Notes: generated by a model not told the origin, from the sequence alone. Shown: positions 49,101-60,720, numbered from the stretch's first letter. The stretch: DNA of 64,000 bases from Branchiostoma floridae (GCF_000003815.2 NC_049995.1:4591237-4655236); one strand, 5' to 3'. Program-made: numbers and translations.

Positions 49101-52100
49101 TGATAGAAACAAAACGTTTAATTTACATCATAGCCCACAAACCTTCCTTCAGCCGATACGGGAGCTGATACTGACTGCCAAACACCTTTGACCCTTTGCT
49201 GACGTCACAATTCCTTTCCGGATGTGTGACGTAGGCTTTGGGTCATTTCAAGTTGATAAGGATCAGAGGACTGATCAAAAGCTTGTTGGGTACGTGACTT
49301 TATTTTGTATACGGATATTAGGTCTTAAAATTGTAACATAAAACATTTAATGTGTAAAGTCAAACCTACCTCCCCAGTCGACAAGAACCTGAGCAGTACT
49401 GTTCATCGCGGTGAAGTAGCTACTGAACCCTGCCACCACTACCATGAGGAAGTAAAGGGACGCCATCACTCGGCCGCCGGTCATGGTGGAGAATAGAATC
49501 GGCATCCTGTGAACATAACGAAGGGTCATTCAACAGGCTTGTAGGTCATGGAGAAATCAACACAAGAATAAACAAAGATGGGGGGACTTAGTCACTTTTC
49601 GCATCTTTGCAGAGATGCTACCATGTTGTGCATTGATGTAGAAGGACGGTATTGGAGGAATTATAAATAAGTAGACCGGATAGATATTATCTTTCAGGTT
49701 GTGTAGACAGGGCAAGAGTAATTTAGTGACAGTACAACACACATATCTACACTATGTAGGGTACGGAGAAGCAGCTCAGTGCAGCGAAGCCCGCCCCAGC
49801 TCAGTTTTGAACTGGGAGAGGGATTTCGCCTTCGCCACATTAGACGCAAGTTCATTCCACTCTTTGATGGACCGAGGGAAGTACGAGAGTAGTTGGTCTT
49901 ACACGCACTGGTCTGTAGCTTGAAAGCATAGCTAGTGCGGTAGGAGCACCAAGCTGCTGGGACGAGACAAGTGGGGGGGGGGGGATGGTATTGTGCAGGA
50001 TTTTATACATTGTGGTCAGCCTGGCCATTTTACTTATTTTGTATGAAGAACTATTTTTCCTAAAATTCACAGCAACTAAACAGAAAAAAATGACGGTGTT
50101 ACCAGACGAAGGTGAGTCCTGTGTTGGCAGGCCCGTTCGTCTTCAGGAGTTTCATCAGGTCGTCCTTGTCTCCTCCGGGACTAACTTTGGTCCAGGTGGA
50201 AAACACGGTACAGAACACCATCGTGCCAGACATCAGGCTGAAGTTGGACAAGTAAAAAAGAAAAAAAAATTAGGTACAATATCAATCTACGGCTTCAAAT
50301 TGTACGACACCCGCCTTTGTGGTGTCATAATTTGTAGAAATCACAACGAGAGGCAAACACCCTATGGAAGGAAATCTATCCTTTTTCTAACTAACTAATT
50401 TGTGTAAACGACCTGACATAATTGTGTAGGTGTAGCCGTTATCACCACTCCATGTCTACCTGCAACAATTTTCCTTATCATTTCCTTCTTTCTTATGTTT
50501 TCAGTATATTATGTTAATACATGTATTGCAATTTTGATTTACTTGTATCGCAGAATGATATTATGTATTGGTTATTCCCAAGTTGCTATGATTTGTATTG
50601 ACTGGTAAACGTGTCGAAGTTGAGTTGAGTTATGTTACTTCTTATTTTATTTGGTATGTATGTATATGTATATCTGGGGTTTCCCTTCAGGGCACATTGA
50701 AAAGCGCATAGAAAAGGTGATATGTTATCCCTGGTAAAGTAAACAAAAACAAACAGTGGACGGGTGTTAAACTTCCAATTCTCATAGTATCCCAATGCAC
50801 CATTTCTATCTACATATTTCGTTGGCTAGTATTCTAGTATTGCTGCCCCTACGGCTGGTGAGGCTATGGGACCTGTGAGGTGAGGTGAGAGTATTATGGT
50901 ATTTGCTAACTGTGGTTGCATATGAAGACAAATAAACAATAACTGATCACATGTACAACACCTCCGTTTTCACAGAAATTATCCAGACAATATTTCTCAC
51001 CTTACAGTGTTGTTGAGGAATGGTATGAGAGCTCCTGTCTTCACAGGTCCCATGCTTTGGGTCATGCTCGCTCCATACACCAGGAAAATCCCACATGCTG
51101 CTCCTGTATCCCATGCGTTCTGGGACAGGGCGTCAATCCATAGTCTGGGGGTACCCAATAGTTCTGTATTAAAGTGATGAAACTGATTACGCATTTGCCT
51201 CAATCCTAAGGTTGGGTGGTAATGTTAAAGAACGCATATGTTGAAAACAATAAGTTCATAATTCGAAAAGATAGCAAATGTATGAATGTAACCTTCCTAA
51301 AGTGCAGTGAAAGCACAAAGCAGTCATTTTATTAGCAAACAGGATAAGAATTTCTAGTAAATATGTACCATCAACAGTAGCCGCATGGGGGCGCTGTTGT
51401 TAAAAGGTGGTTGATCGAGTACGAAGAATGTGACTTGACGTTATATATCTCATACAATAGCGATTACATGAAAAGATGATTAGCAATGGCCTAAATAAAT
51501 CTCTTTCAAGCATTTGATTTAAAAGAATAATGTACATGTGTTAAAGCAATTCTTAACCATGTACTATATGGCCATGACCTCGCAGTTCCTGGGAAAGAAG
51601 AGATGAATGTTTCTTTTTTATTTGTACCAAACAATTTACAACATCTGGAACAGTCTACCACCATACATACGTACAACACCAACTCTGGCTTCCTTTAAGA
51701 GACCCTTAAAGTAACGGGAACGACCAAAATGTACGGACTCGACTCATGTAGCAGCTCTCACTATTATGTATTTTGTACCATGTATGTAAAAAATGTGTAT
51801 ATAGTTTTGTAGACTTACAAGCAAAGACTCGGACTTTAAACGATGTAAATTTTATCTCTGTTAAATACTTTGTCTGACCCTTGTATCTTCTCTACACCTA
51901 CATGAAAGGTTCAAACAAGCAAACTGTACTAGAAAATTCATATCAAGCGTGCGTCTAAACCCTTCAAGAATGATGATCCTACTTACGCCAGTCTGGTGTG
52001 AAAATGAAGGCAAGTGCAGTCCCTGCGTTGTGTTGGGTTAGAGCCCAGATAAACGCTGTGATGACCAAAATCAAGAGTCCGGGAATCATGACCTTCATGG

Positions 52101-55100
52101 CTGGTTCGATGCTGTTTACTCCTTTCCACATCACAAGGACAGATGCAGCAGTAGCTAAGAAGTGTAATAGTACAGGCCAGCTGCTTTCCTGTTGTAAAGA
52201 ACACAAAAATGATTTATCTGAATACACATAATGTTCTTTAACCCTATTCAGACCGGAGGGGGGGGGGGGGGGCTTTTGAGGCCTGTGCCAATTTTGATGT
52301 CATATAACGCCAAAACGGCTTATGCTAAAGCCACCAAATTTGGTGAGTTTTCCTGAAATATTGTTGGGAACAATTTCAAGAAGCTTGACAAATGTCATTG
52401 ATGTTGTTATTGGGAACCCAAGTCATAGCAAACATTATCATTCTGTTATCTGCCCTTGCTGTTACAGTTGGGTAGCAAAACCCGAAGTTGTATTAAAAAA
52501 CCCTTTTTTTCATGAGTCCGGTCAATACAATCAAATTGATTACGTCATAATTACGTCATATTACGTCATCGTAACGTCAAACTTCTTATACTTGTCAGAT
52601 ATCATGTCTTTATTATTTCCTAAAAGTTTAGTGGCCATACAACATGTCGTTTAAGAATTAGAAGCGGAAGGCCTCAAAAGCCCCCTCCCGGTCCAGGGGT
52701 GACCAAAAAATCCCGGTCTGAATAGGGTTAATAGAAGTAAATTCTTTTTTTTTTCCATTGTATAAAAGGTTGTTGTTTTTGTTGTTTTTATGGTGGGGTT
52801 TGCAGCACAATTAACTCTACATTGACAAAAATATTGTTTTTTTTAAATAAAGATCACGCGAAATTGAGAATACCCTTCAAATGATAATTCAAAGTTAACT
52901 GCATGTAACAGTTGCGATAGCCTGTGTTTACACAAGCTCTCGCCGGCTGGGCTTAATGACCCCCTCCCCCTAGGGAGGCGGCAATCTTAGGGCCGGACGC
53001 TAGGGGCGCGATTTTAGTCAGGCTAACAGTTGCGAGACCTGGGTAGTTTTAAAAACGCTTGCAGATAGATGTGAAAAAGTTAGGTGTGACGGGTCGTTCG
53101 GTGTAATATAACATAACCAGCTGCTGCCGCGCGCCGCGTGCATGCGAAACTGGTGTGTTACGTCGAACGGCGGTCATACCGGCTATATAGATATAGATAT
53201 TTAGAGATCCACTCACATGATAAAGTAAGATGGCTAAAAATATACCGACCTCAGCAAACGCTTTCCAGATCTGACTGCTCTCTTCAAAGTTTGTTGGTAG
53301 GGGGTGAAAGATGCAGTAGTACATGTAGTGAATAGACCATCCGACGACGACTCCGTAGTAGCAACTGTCAATGAAACACATATCATATATATATATTTCA
53401 AAGAAGTCAAAGTCCGTAATAGTTACGTAGATTAAGTACCCTTATCTCTATCGTATGCACATTCATCCACTTAATATTTGTATTTTAAAATTGAGTGTAT
53501 CTAGATGTACTCAAACCACATTCAATCCATTTCATGTATTTAGTCTTTCTTCTCTTGCAATTAGCCCCATGGGCATGAATTTGCAATAAAACATTTCATT
53601 AATGAAGTGAAAGGTACACACTTGTAACTTATTTGCAAACACATGCAACAGTAGTGGGAAATTGTTTCATTCAAATATGACAAAAAACAAGCTAAAATTA
53701 CGTCAATATGATAAAAAGTTTAAAAGATCTTACGTCATCAAAAAGTTTACTATGCTTATCCAGCCCCCAAGCCATGTGGACTTCACACCCAGTAGATCGT
53801 GCCATGCCATTGGTGGAGCCCTCCTGGTGAACCGACCAATGGCGTACTCCATAATGATAAACTGCATGGACCACAGGAACAGGAACACCAACCAGACCAG
53901 TAGAAACTGCAGACATCCTGGAAAAGATCATAATTCCATTATGTGTCGTCAAATGTGGGAGGAGTCAATGAAGGATAAACAAATAAGCATACGAGTGATT
54001 ACAGTCATTGCATATGGTGATGCATGATGATGATGATGATGATGATATGGTGATGCATGATGGTGATGATGATATGGTGATGCATGATGATGATGATGAC
54101 AGTCATTGCACTATTCGTTTTTTTATAACAGTATGGCGTATTCTGCCACTTTCCAATCAAGGTAGAAGACTCTGCTTACATCTATGTTAGATTTAAATGT
54201 GTTCTTGCTCTAAAGTCTATAGCACTTTATCGACAAGATTTTGAGGATTCAATTTGTCAAAATCGGAAGGTCGGGTGCAGAAGCGTACAACGTCGCTAGG
54301 AGGCCTATTCTAGTTGGCCAATGTTTTACAAAGCTCCTTGGTTTTACCGACCCCTACCTACATTAGGCTGGGTACAACCCTGATAGTATGTAGTTTGCTG
54401 CTATGTTATCTTCTGCTACAGCCGTCTACCGTATATAATGTATAATGAATGTCAGAACTAGAAGCGACTGTATATAGTGCATAATAAACATCGGAGCAAA
54501 CTACTTTCCGGATGGTTACCATATACCTTCCTACCATATATGAAGAAAATTCAATCAATGTCTACTGACTAGAGTTACCTAGTATGTGCGGTCAAGAAAG
54601 ACACAAAAAAATTATCTCTGGCGTGAAATGAATTTGTGTATAAAGAACGTTGTTGTGCAAAGTCTACACCTACGTCAACCGGCCTAGATTCTAATAATCA
54701 AGAACTTTTGTAGCTGTGACAAAATATTTACCTTTCTCTCCACTGTTATTAGCCAGAATTCTCGGAAAGCGCCAGAGATTTCCCGTTCCCACAGCGCAGC
54801 CCACACAGCTGATGATGAGGCCGAGTTTGGAGGAGAACCTGCCGGCCCTGTCTGTGTCCGGGTGCGACTCGGACGTAGTTTGGAAAATAGCCTCCAGTTC
54901 TGAGTGATCAGCATCCTACAGTGTAGACAAAATATGTGGTCAAAACAATGACATAACGCATTTCAAACATACTGTAAATGCAGAAACTTTCGCTATGTTC
55001 GCGGTTTTCGCGGCGCGCGGCCACTTCATCACGAAACCATCGCGAACATTTTTCCTTGGCAGTAAGAGACTACAATGCATGTTGCTACCGCGAACTTAAA

Positions 55101-56268
55101 TCCCTGCGAACTTTAATGTATTTACGTTATAGATGAGTATTCAGAAGTAGAAACAAGGCCGACTAGGTGGTAAGGTGGGCTTATGGTTAAGGTTTTTGCC
55201 CTGGCATGTAAAGGTTATCTGTTATACCCCATAACGACTTACTTATTATTACGTAGCCTTAGATTAATTCTTAACCTGTACTTGACAAAAACATTTGCAA
55301 AATTGTAACTAAACCTAATACATAAACATAATTTTATCGTATGAAATCAAAATTGAACTATCTTCGAATTCTTGATTCAACAAATGCCCTTTGTTTTGAA
55401 AGCAGAAGTCTTGTTAGAGCAGTATATCTCACATGTCTTAGTAGTAGACTTTAAATCTAGATGTGTATGTCTACGTTTGTTTACATTGGGGAGATCTATT
55501 GTGCCTATGGCCATTGCTATTCTGAGTGTCGAATCCCTAGGGAACGTTATCTGCTGTCCATGTTAAGGGTTTTGCATGAATGCCATTTCTTGATAAGAAC
55601 TCAAACTTGTGTTTTCTTCTCCGTAAACCCAGAAGAGAACTAACTTAATGTTTCCTGTCTATTCATAAACTGAATATACGTATGGATAGAATAGACGTGT
55701 GTACCGCCACGAATTCTTTTCAGTGTGGAAACTGTGCTTTTTTTATGCACATGAATTACTGCCTATTGGAATACTGATAGATGGAAGGTAGTTCAGGGCT
55801 AAGGATTATATTATAGTCACATAGGATAGGAGATAGAAATAGGAACTGAATGTTGTTTAGTTGTCTGCGACAGACATCAATGTAACCAATCTCTGCAAAC
55901 ATGATATCCATACACATGATTTTTGTTTTGTCTATTCGTATAGATGATACAATCTCTAGAATATCTTTTTACATGGAATGACATCGTTGTACAATTTAAC
56001 ATTCTTTTTACAGTTTTTAGACCACTTGCAAACAGGTGTGTGGTGGAATGTCGTGGTTGGGGAGGGGGGCACAATAATGTGTGAACTAAATTTGAGTTCA
56101 TGTGTACAGTTTTACTAACGACATCAGAAGCAGAATTGAGCCGAAATCTAATCATGCAAGTAAAGGACATTAAAAAATAAACTTACGACGTGTAATAAGT
56201 AAGATAGAAGTGTTCAAACTCACCTTCTTGACTAGTCTTATTCTCTCAGATTTTCCTTCGTCCGCCAT
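46164..56268 (-). CDS. Prokaryotic-type neurotransmitter:sodium symporter (SLC6/NSS family), copy C
   Basis: Complete 13-exon gene coding for 583 residues, probably a Na+-coupled transporter like copy A. Exons: 56268-56224, 54915-54732, 53917-53734, 53364-53250, 52188-51987, 51163-51001, 50237-50103, 49506-49370, 48434-48343, 47746-47645, 47304-47252, 47016-46896, 46382-46164. All splice sites are GT/AG and phases match copy A. Exon 2 is one codon shorter than in A and almost identical to that of B (CVGCAVGTGNLWRFP in TM1). TM6 [11 protein letters not shown] and TM8 match A. The N-tail MADEGKSERIRLVKK is basic and the C-tail ends YKTID. Introns hold a TTAA-flanked MITE, two LINE 3' fragments and other repeats. 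It is the best intact reference for copy B. Substrate unknown. Confidence 0.9.
48052..48087 (-). pseudogene. Short relic of exon 9 in intron 9 of copy C
   Basis: tcatgcctggatggcaagaa and agttaacgttgacagcc nearly repeat the 3' end and donor region of exon 9 (tcatacctggattgcaagaa, agctaacgttgacagca at 48338-48375). About 35 bp only; the donor GT is lost. Confidence 0.6.
49750..50035 (-). mobile_element. LINE ORF2 C-terminal fragment in intron 7 of copy C
   Basis: On the minus strand, LTTMYKILHNTI, then a shifted frame with SYFPRSIKEWNELASN and KAKSLSQFKTEL, is typical of the C-terminal end of CR1/L2/RTE-like LINE ORF2. A poly-G tract interrupts it, with frameshifts. 5'-truncated and dead. Confidence 0.8.
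51600..51845 (+). mobile_element. LINE ORF2 C-terminal fragment in intron 5 of copy C
   Basis: On the plus strand the frame NIWNSLPPYIRTTPTLASFK, followed shortly by a stop and an AT-rich 3' region (tattttgtaccatgtatgta), matches the usual LINE ORF2 end (WN-LP...SLASFK). 5'-truncated. Confidence 0.75.
52242..52727. mobile_element. piggyBac-type MITE in intron 4 of copy C
   Basis: The 486-bp element has perfect 15-bp terminal inverted repeats (CCCTATTCAGACCGG at left, CCGGTCTGAATAGGG at right) and lies between TTAA at 52238-52241 and TTAA at 52728-52731. TTAA targets and CCC-starting ends are the piggyBac signature. A second inner inverted pair (cttttgaggcc / ggcctcaaaag) follows. No transposase. 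Confidence 0.92.
52918..53030 (-). repeat. Interspersed repeat, inverted copy of 31612-31709
   Basis: gcctgtgtttacacaagc, agggccggacgctaggggcg and cgattttagtcaggctaac are the reverse complement of the repeat upstream of copy A. Confidence 0.7.
53058..53205 (-). repeat. Interspersed repeat 'gccggtataaccgccgttcg', copy 2
   Basis: Reverse complement of 45945-46090: gttaggtgtgacgggtcgtt, ccagctgctgccgcg, ctggtgtgttacgtcgaacg, ggcggtcataccggctata. Confidence 0.7.
54012..54100. repeat. (GAT)n compound microsatellite
   Basis: gatgatgat runs alternating with atatggtgatgcat. Confidence 0.9.
54970..55130. mobile_element. Probable MITE with ctgtaaatgcag ends, in intron 1 of copy C
   Basis: Left end actgtaaatgcagaaacttt, right end gcgaactttaatgtatttacg in inverse. 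The interior is rich in cgcgg and gcgaac. No ORF. Confidence 0.55.
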
Positions 56269-56347
56269 CTTTAATTAACTGGTTGCTCAATTAAATCCGT
56301 ACAACTGAATCCATTCAATGAAGCTTGGTCAGACTACTGCGTAGAAA

Positions 56348-56355
56348 AACCGGTT
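56348..56355 (-). promoter_or_regulatory. AACCGGTT motif upstream of copy C
   Basis: Perfect AACCGGTT 80 bp upstream of the start codon, in the context gtagaaaaaccggttc, close to the copy A context gcagaaaaaccggttc. Grainyhead-like binding is inference. Confidence 0.45.
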
Positions 56356-56395
56356 CTATGTACACGTCATGTGGGTAAGTCCTGGAGGCACGTGT

Positions 56396-56597
56396 AACAC
56401 TAGTTCACCTTTATCCGCAGGGTTACCTTTATTCGTTGTTTACTCACACGGTATTATAAGGGCTATCAAGTCGATGGACGGTGGTTTCAAGTTGTAATAT
56501 GTTCAAACTATTGTAGTTTGAAACTACCGTCCTAAATCCGTTTTTGAAAGCAGTGGATATAGGTTACCCTGCGAATAAAGGTGAACTAGCGTTATAG
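56396..56597. mobile_element. MITE of the gtaacctttatccg family, copy 3
   Basis: The left end aacactagttcacctttatc is mirrored by the right end gataaaggtgaactagcgtt (with one change), and cgcagggttacc pairs with ggttaccctgcg. Length about 200 bp, just upstream of copy C. Confidence 0.85.
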
Positions 56598-56599
56598 AA

Positions 56600-57655
56600 G
56601 ACATACAACAATAACATAACGTCATTCTGTCTTGCAGGTTATCCTAGTATATATCTCATACCAAAAGCCATTTCACTATTTGATCAAATCGGGAAATAAC
56701 TGCTCAAAATTATTTATAGACAAATCTTCTGGTAAACATAATTACTCGAAGATGACTTGCTATTCGTGCTTTACTAAAAAAATAACTGCAATTAACATAT
56801 ATCAATATATACTAACTTACCATTTTACGGCTGAAATTGGATGTAATTATTTTACGACTAGCTACAGCTACTAAGTAACTCGTTGTCAGGCAAGAACCAT
56901 TTATTGAAGTTGAAGTAAATTCTACAGTGACTAAACCAAAAAGGTTTCTATTTTCGATATATCCGTGAATAGTGTCATCGGGTGTCAAACTATACACTGT
57001 CAGGCCTTTCATTGGCGTCATAGTGATTATGTAAGTACTTTATAATCCCACATTTTAGCGGGTAATTTGATTAAGCAATGGCATCCTCCAGTTGCGTTGA
57101 TGTGTTTACTGGCACAAACAGTAATTCAACATGGCGCAGATGACGTCAAATGAAAGTCTGAGTGTATACTGGGTAATGCCACCTAGCAGTGGGACTCTGT
57201 ATTGCAGGAAGGCTGTAAAGCAGTCGAATAGATCACAGCTAATCACTATTGTCTGTGGAAAGCCAAATGTCATGTACATATGCACATGAGTCTTTTTGCA
57301 TGATCCTTTCCCACTTCCCTAATGTTAATCATATTAATTACGTGCATTCTGTGAGAAGTGTTTTTTAATTCTCCTGTCCATTTGACAGATGAGGAGGCAG
57401 ACAGGCATTTGCCTGACCTGCACATGACTTTTTATGGTGAAGGAGGGGTGGTGTGCAATTCCTTCTCCACCCTCTCCTCTATTGGAGCACTAAGTCTCAC
57501 AGGGGCAGAACTGTCTGCAACGTGTGAGGCGGCTCCAGCAGATGCAGCTTTGTTGTTCAGAGTATCTCCAAGGAGGACTTCCAACCAAGGATGTAAGGGG
57601 TTCCTCTACCCCGACTCGTGTGCCATGGCGGGTGCGTCATGCCCGAGCATGCCCC
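56600..57655. other. Intergenic stretch between copies C and D
   Basis: No supported gene. An open frame of 118 codons at 57358-57714 runs into the inverted repeat of the neighbouring element and shows no domain. Confidence 0.4.
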
Positions 57656-57657
57656 TA

Positions 57658-58068
57658 AGGCCTATACACCTTTCTCACGCGGCGGCCATGATAGATCCAA
57701 GAAGAGGTCAATGAGGCAAACAGACAAAACTTATTTCTAAAATCAGGTCCCATTTAGTTTTCCCCCAAACCACACAAATTTTCATGATTTAAGATGGAAT
57801 AATAAATATTACAAGAAGTGTTATGCACCGAAAAATGTAGCAATTTAGAGTAGTGTAGACTGACCCCATAGTCCCTTAAGAGATGCAAAATAAAAACATA
57901 ATAATGCAAATTTTTAACGAATTTGCAGCCATTCACTTATTGGTCGATTTCCTAATTGGCAGGCTACCATTGGTCGAACTGCTAATTATGATGGACAGCC
58001 TTTTGTTTGCCACATTGAACTCGTTTTAGATCTATCATGGCCGCCGCGTGAGAAAGGTGTATAAGGCC
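57658..58068. mobile_element. MITE with ~40-bp terminal inverted repeats
   Basis: aggcctatacacctttctca and cgcggcggccatgatagatc at 57658-57697 are mirrored by gatctatcatggccgccgcg and tgagaaaggtgtataaggcc at 58029-58068, with one indel. The interior (330 bp) is non-coding. The target duplication is unclear because the ends are themselves palindromic. Confidence 0.85.
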
Positions 58069-58069
58069 T

Positions 58070-59538
58070 ATGAGAAGTGTAAATGTATGTAAAAACTATG
58101 TGCACGTGTTGGCACCCAATATCTGAGCTAAGCTACCTGGGTTTGCCATAAATTGTATTGTCTGCGCATGCGATCTCAATAAATTGAAATTAGAATTAAA
58201 TCATATTACTAGGCCACATTAACTTGATTTTATGGCCGACATCCGCGCGCAAATGTTGTAATCACAGCCATATATCTTTCAGAAATTCAAGTTACGTAAT
58301 ACTAGTACATAGCGATCTCCAAACTGCATCGGGAAAGTTAGATGATCTTGAAAAAAACACACATAGTCTGTAGAATTCGTACAGCAATTACCTAACATGG
58401 ATCTTTCAAAATTAGTATTTGAATAACAATCACCACAGTTAATAATGAATAACTCGTCATCGAAGACACATAAACATAAACATTATGTAAACATAATGGT
58501 AAATAATAACAATATGAAATAATAATCCAAAGAAAAGATTTGAAACTTGGTGAAGTATGGAATCTGTCCCTTCTTGAATAATGTTACAATTTGAATTGCA
58601 ATACTATCAATTTCACAACACATATATAATTGTATTTAATAAATAATATAACTGTAACTAATAACATAATTGTAAACATCTTAGATAATCCGATGATAAA
58701 CACAAGTTATTGTTTTGACATACATAGCCATAAACTACAAATAACTGACGAATAAATGCATACTGATATAAAAAAGGAAACTTTCGAAAATGAAAACAAA
58801 GACTTACATTAGAGTCCATTCCGAGACACCATGAGGGTTTTTAGACAATAATTGTAATAAGTTGTAAATATTTTGAATAAAAGAATATCTAAGCTCCAAC
58901 AATTATAATTTTTTCAAAAATATTAATATGGAATTTTGAATCTATTTGAATTCCTTTGAATACTTTGGAAACATTTTGAAAGATATCACACAAAAATCTC
59001 TTTATTTACAATAATTTTCAAACATCTGCAGGATTCTTTCACTTTTAGAAATATTTACAAAAAAATGGTAAACTTTGCCAAATGGTAGAATTAATTTATT
59101 GCCCCATAAAAGTTAGCCCCTTTTGTCTGCCTGGTATGTTTTTAGATTTCACTGATGGGCACTGGTGGGTCCTTTGTGGTAGGCCATTGACATGACACCC
59201 AACCATACTTTGCAAGGATGTGTGAATTACTTTCTTCCTACCCCACTGACCCAATATTACAAAAAATGGTAGAAAATGGTAAATAATGGCAAAATGCTGT
59301 TACCATTGTTTACAAACTGTTAGAAGTATTCTGTTCCACATCATGAATATTTCAAAGGTTTTACAGACTGGGGAAAATATTTAGAAAGTTCAAATAGCAT
59401 TAGAAATATTTCAAAAGTATAAAATCTCCTGGATATATAATTGAAACCAATTGAAACCATTTGTAAATGATGACAATGGCAACCCTCGCGGTGACTCGGA
59501 ATCGACTCTATAAAATTAAAAGCTAATAAGTTATTTGT
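58070..59538. other. AT-rich region downstream of copy D
   Basis: Long AT-rich sequence with no exon, RNA gene or bounded repeat that I can identify. Confidence 0.45.
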
Positions 59539-59862
59539 CTATATTCCAACGCAATTGCTTTCTTCTAATAGTTTTAACTTTTCATATTCTAAATTGTCAA
59601 GCTCCTGCTCTTCTACAGTGTTGTTACAGTTACTGTTACATGTACAACACTTTAAACCGGGTAAGTTGCTCTGCAGGGATATAAGCGATGACCAATGCCG
59701 GGATACTGATGTCCGGTACTTTACGAAGAGTACATTGAGTCCCACCAAAAGGATGACCAGTGCGGTCCACTGTGGATGAAAAAATGAAAGAAAAATAATT
59801 TATTTGCATGATTTAATTTCTCTCTCTCTCTGTGTGTGTGTGTGTGTGCGTGTGTGCGTGTT

Positions 59863-59928
<66 letters not shown>

Positions 59929-60440
59929 CAGCCTAGGTTTTCGTTAGATATATACAGAAATTTATATACATGCATTTATGTTTATATAATGCAGCACAAC
60001 ATACATAAAAATTATTTATTTTTCCTACGCTTTTTTTATACATTTGCCTATTTTAGTTTTATGGAAGTTATGGCATCTAAATACTAGTACATATACTAGT
60101 ACAAATCTGTTTGTAGCATTAAGTCTGTTTAAATCTGTTGTACTTGGTTCGGGAAATGTGAATAACTCATTAAGTAAAATAGAGTATCTAGAACATTCCA
60201 TTATAAACTGATTTTTTTTTAAATATTTATAGGAACTCGCGATCGTGTGAATTTTACCTCCAGAATGGCGGTCATCAGGGACTGGTTCCCCAGCTGGTAC
60301 CACGGCACATCGGCGGACCGGACGGTCTGTACCACCCACCACACCAGCAGTACCAGGCCGTTCAGTAGGAGGACGTACCTGCAAAATATTTACTGGTTTA
60401 TTATTATCCCCATGAAAAATGAAGATGTTTGTGTGTGTTT

Positions 60441-60485
<45 letters not shown>

Positions 60486-60720
60486 TGTGTATGTTTGTGT
60501 GTGTTTGCTATGGTCTTGTTCAGATAATAATGAAGCACATTGGTTCATTCAAATTGGCTCATTTAAACTTTTTTTTGTCCAAAAACAAATTATAAATGCA
60601 AGTGAGTATACCCAAGGTGGAAATAGATGAAAACTACAACAAAGAGAAGTCATGATTTGCTACTCACTTTGTCAGATAGTCGAAAACGCTGGGTAATTTC
60701 CAGTCACTTCCATCTTCTGC
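59539..60720 (-). CDS. NSS transporter, copy D, last three exons only (partial)
   Basis: Exons 60720-60668 (53 nt), 60378-60258 (121 nt) and 59769-59539 (231 nt with stop TAG) match exons 11-13 of copies A-C in length, phase and splice position. They encode [10 protein letters not shown], then the hydrophobic VLLVWWVVQTVRS and PWYQLGNQSLMTAIL, then TM12 and VGLNVLFVKYRTSVSRHWSSL. After that the C-tail departs completely: the Cys-His-rich tail of A-C is replaced by a Cys/Asn stretch and an acidic Glu-Leu-rich end (NCVGI). It is more diverged than A-C are from each other. Exon 10 is not found before the LINE, so the first ten exons should lie beyond the window, unless the gene is truncated. Confidence 0.8.
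59820..59925. repeat. (TG)n microsatellite in intron 12 of copy D
   Basis: A TC run followed by a long (TG)n tract. Confidence 0.96.
60426..60508. repeat. (TG)n microsatellite in intron 11 of copy D
   Basis: Imperfect TG tract with ttt and ta interruptions. Confidence 0.93.

Noticed and set aside
57358-57714. 118-codon open frame
   Set aside because: Its 3' end lies in the terminal inverted repeat of the element at 57658, and the composition is not protein-like beyond chance.
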